Under the pieces are notes generated by a model. That model saw only the letters and a list, made by a program, of their open reading frames with translations, was not told where the DNA came from and did not search any database. Below, piece by piece: positions 5,459 through 7,140 of a DNA stretch of 7,140 nucleotides (the first letter of the stretch is position 1; every line of letters begins with the position of its first letter). The stretch is from Taibaiella sp. (lineage in GTDB: Bacteria > Bacteroidota > Bacteroidia > Chitinophagales > Chitinophagaceae), in assembly GCA_019454705.1 (NCBI GenBank), contig JACFNS010000130.1, positions 1 through 7,140 on the forward strand, given 5' to 3'. Position numbers and translations under genes: made by a program.

Positions 5459-7140
5459 ATGGGAAAAATTATTGGAATAGACCTGGGAACCACCAACTCT
5501 TGCGTGGCTGTAATGGAAGGGAACGAGCCGGTAGTGATTGCTAACGATGAAGGCCGCCGTACCACGCCATCGGTAGTGGCATTTTTGAAAAACGGAGAGC
5601 GTAAAGTGGGAGACCCCGCCAAACGCCAGGCAATTACAAACCCGCAAAACACCATCATGTCCATCAAGCGTTTTATGGGCCGCAGGTTTGATGAGATTGG
5701 CAGCGAAATGGAGCATGCTGCATACAAAGTAGTAAAAGGCGATAACAATACGCCCCGCGTAGATATTGATGGCCGTATGTACACCCCGCAGGAAATTTCC
5801 GCCATGATTCTTCAGAAAATGAAGAAAACAGCCGAAGAGTTCCTGGGGCAGGATGTAACAGAAGCTGTAGTAACAGTGCCTGCATACTTCAACGATGCGC
5901 AGCGCCAGGCTACCAAAGAGGCGGGTGAAATCGCCGGCCTCACTATCCGTCGTATCATCAACGAGCCTACTGCCGCGGCATTGGCTTATGGTATGGACAA
6001 GCAGCACAAAGACAGCAAAATAGTAGTGTTTGACCTGGGTGGTGGTACCTTCGACGTATCGGTACTGGAGCTGGGTGATGGTGTGTTCGAGGTGAAATCT
6101 ACCAACGGTGATACGCACCTGGGTGGTGACGACTTTGATAAAGTAATCATGGATTGGCTGGCAGACGAGTTTAAGAAAGATGAAGCTGTTGACCTGCGTA
6201 AAGACCCCATGGCATGGCAGCGTTTGAAAGAGGCATCTGAAAAGGCAAAAATTGAACTTTCTTCCAGCCAGGAAACAGAAATCAACCTGCCATATATAAC
6301 AGCGGTAGATGGTGTGCCTAAACACCTGGTGCGCAAGCTGAGCCGTTCAAAATTTGAGTCGCTGGCAGACAGCCTGGTACAGCGTACACTGGAGCCTTGC
6401 CAGAAAGCATTGAAAGATGCAGGCATGAACGCATCAGAAATAGACGAAGTGATATTGGTAGGTGGTTCTACACGTATCCCTAAAATACAGGAAGTAGTAG
6501 AAAAGTTCTTTGGCAAAAAGCCTAATAAGAGCGTAAACCCCGACGAGGTGGTGGCGATTGGCGCCGCTATACAGGGTGGTGTGTTGACAGGTGATGTGAA
6601 AGACGTACTGCTGCTGGACGTAACCCCGCTGAGCCTGGGTATAGAAACAATGGGTGGCGTCATGACCAAGCTGATTGAGTCAAACACAACCATCCCAACC
6701 AAAAAGAGCGAAACATTCTCTACGGCGGCCGACAATCAGCCGAGTGTAGAAATAAATGTAATCCAGGGTGAACGCCCGATGGCGAAAGACAACAAAACGC
6801 TGGGACGTTTCATACTGGATGGCATACCGCCTGCACCACGCGGCGTTCCTCAAATCGAAGTAACCTTTGACATAGATGCCAATGGTATACTGAACGTAAG
6901 CGCGAAAGATAAAGGCACGGGCAAGCAACAAAACATACGCATAGAAGCGGGTAGCGGACTGAGTAAGGAAGAGATAGAAAAAATGAAGAACGAGGCTAAG
7001 GCCAACGAAGAAGCTGATAAGAAAGTGCGCGAGCGTGTTGAGAAACTGAATATGGCTGATGGTTTGGTGTTCCAGTCGGAGAAGCAACTGAAAGAGTATG
7101 GCGATAAACTGCCTGCTGCTGAAAAGCAGACTATCGAAGC
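5459..7140 (+). CDS. dnaK: Molecular chaperone DnaK (Hsp70), 3' truncated
   Basis: DnaK is the cytoplasmic ATP-dependent Hsp70 chaperone that binds exposed hydrophobic segments of unfolded proteins, working with DnaJ and GrpE. The visible 560 residues cover the whole ATPase domain: phosphate loop [11 protein letters not shown] (5-15), [10 protein letters not shown] (from 140), [21 protein letters not shown] (191-199, with Thr197 at the place of E. coli Thr199) and VGGSTRIP (334-341). The interdomain linker [13 protein letters not shown] (382-394) is intact, followed by the beta-sandwich substrate domain ([35 protein letters not shown]) and the first part of the helical lid. About 70-80 residues are missing at the right edge, judged from the usual length near 630-640. 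Identity is very high throughout and no frameshift or lost catalytic residue is seen. GC-rich synonymous codons such as CTG are more frequent than in the neighbours, as expected for a highly expressed gene. No CIRCE repeat is visible in the leader. grpE and dnaJ are not adjacent upstream. Confidence 0.99.
   Translation, partial: MGKIIGIDLGTTNSCVAVMEGNEPVVIANDEGRRTTPSVVAFLKNGERKVGDPAKRQAITNPQNTIMSIKRFMGRRFDEIGSEMEHAAYKVVKGDNNTPRVDIDGRMYTPQEISAMILQKMKKTAEEFLGQDVTEAVVTVPAYFNDAQRQATKEAGEIAGLTIRRIINEPTAAALAYGMDKQHKDSKIVVFDLGGGTFDVSVLELGDGVFEVKSTNGDTHLGGDDFDKVIMDWLADEFKKDEAVDLRKDPMAWQRLKEASEKAKIELSSSQETEINLPYITAVDGVPKHLVRKLSRSKFESLADSLVQRTLEPCQKALKDAGMNASEIDEVILVGGSTRIPKIQEVVEKFFGKKPNKSVNPDEVVAIGAAIQGGVLTGDVKDVLLLDVTPLSLGIETMGGVMTKLIESNTTIPTKKSETFSTAADNQPSVEINVIQGERPMAKDNKTLGRFILDGIPPAPRGVPQIEVTFDIDANGILNVSAKDKGTGKQQNIRIEAGSGLSKEEIEKMKNEAKANEEADKKVRERVEKLNMADGLVFQSEKQLKEYGDKLPAAEKQTIE

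Noticed and set aside
5378..6325. 315-codon open frame on the - strand opposite dnaK
   Set aside because: It lies antisense to a perfectly conserved dnaK. Its sequence shows no domain and is a by-product of the codon pattern of the + strand; long antisense frames over hsp70 genes are a known artefact.
5986..7087. 249- and 135-codon open frames on the - strand opposite dnaK
   Set aside because: Same reason: Ser/Thr- and Phe-rich shadow translations with no recognisable motif or start signal.

Overview
The window looks like a chromosomal segment of a Bacteroidota bacterium, most likely a Chitinophagaceae or Sphingobacteriia-type lineage. Three things point there. Two genes end in type IX secretion system (T9SS) type A sorting domains. 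Leaders are AT-rich and mostly lack Shine-Dalgarno sequences. At least one, probably two, promoter-like sites match the Bacteroidota TTTG / TAnnTTTG pattern. The taxonomic placement is inference from gene content only. All recognisable genes lie on the + strand.

Layout. Positions 1-249 hold the last 82 codons of a secreted protein, of which only the T9SS sorting domain is visible; a strong intrinsic terminator follows. Positions 311-540 are non-coding and carry a small hairpin, a set of AATGAA/TTCATT half-sites and a weak promoter candidate. Two genes separated by 30 nt (541-1398 and 1429-3771) probably form an operon. The first encodes an exported fibre-like protein with a C-terminal coiled coil and a domain common in Bacteroidota that recalls the endosialidase-type tail-fibre chaperone. 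The second encodes a large secreted S8 (subtilisin/kexin-type) protease with propeptide, complete catalytic residues, a 3-coathanger-like repeat region and a T9SS sorting domain. A perfect hairpin terminator ends the operon.

Positions 3825-4194 are an AT-rich gap without a credible gene. It holds a promoter-like TTTG-N20-TATTTTTG right at the terminator, an 11-bp perfect inverted repeat, and a second promoter-like TATCTTTG just upstream of the next gene. Positions 4195-5280 encode a lipoprotein of a Bacteroidota family that I recognise only by its conserved segments; a terminator follows. From 5459 to the right edge runs dnaK (Hsp70), 560 codons visible and cut by the window end. It is the only gene here with a clear, well-spaced Shine-Dalgarno sequence.

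How they may work together: the fibre-like protein and the protease are both exported and probably co-transcribed, so they may act on the same extracellular surface, possibly with the protease maturing or releasing the fibre. That is inference. dnaK and the lipoprotein appear to be separate transcription units. I see no mobile element, CRISPR array, tRNA or rRNA. The most novel-looking parts are the kexin-like signature in the protease, its pairing with the fibre-like protein, and the possible non-coding transcript in the 3825-4194 gap.
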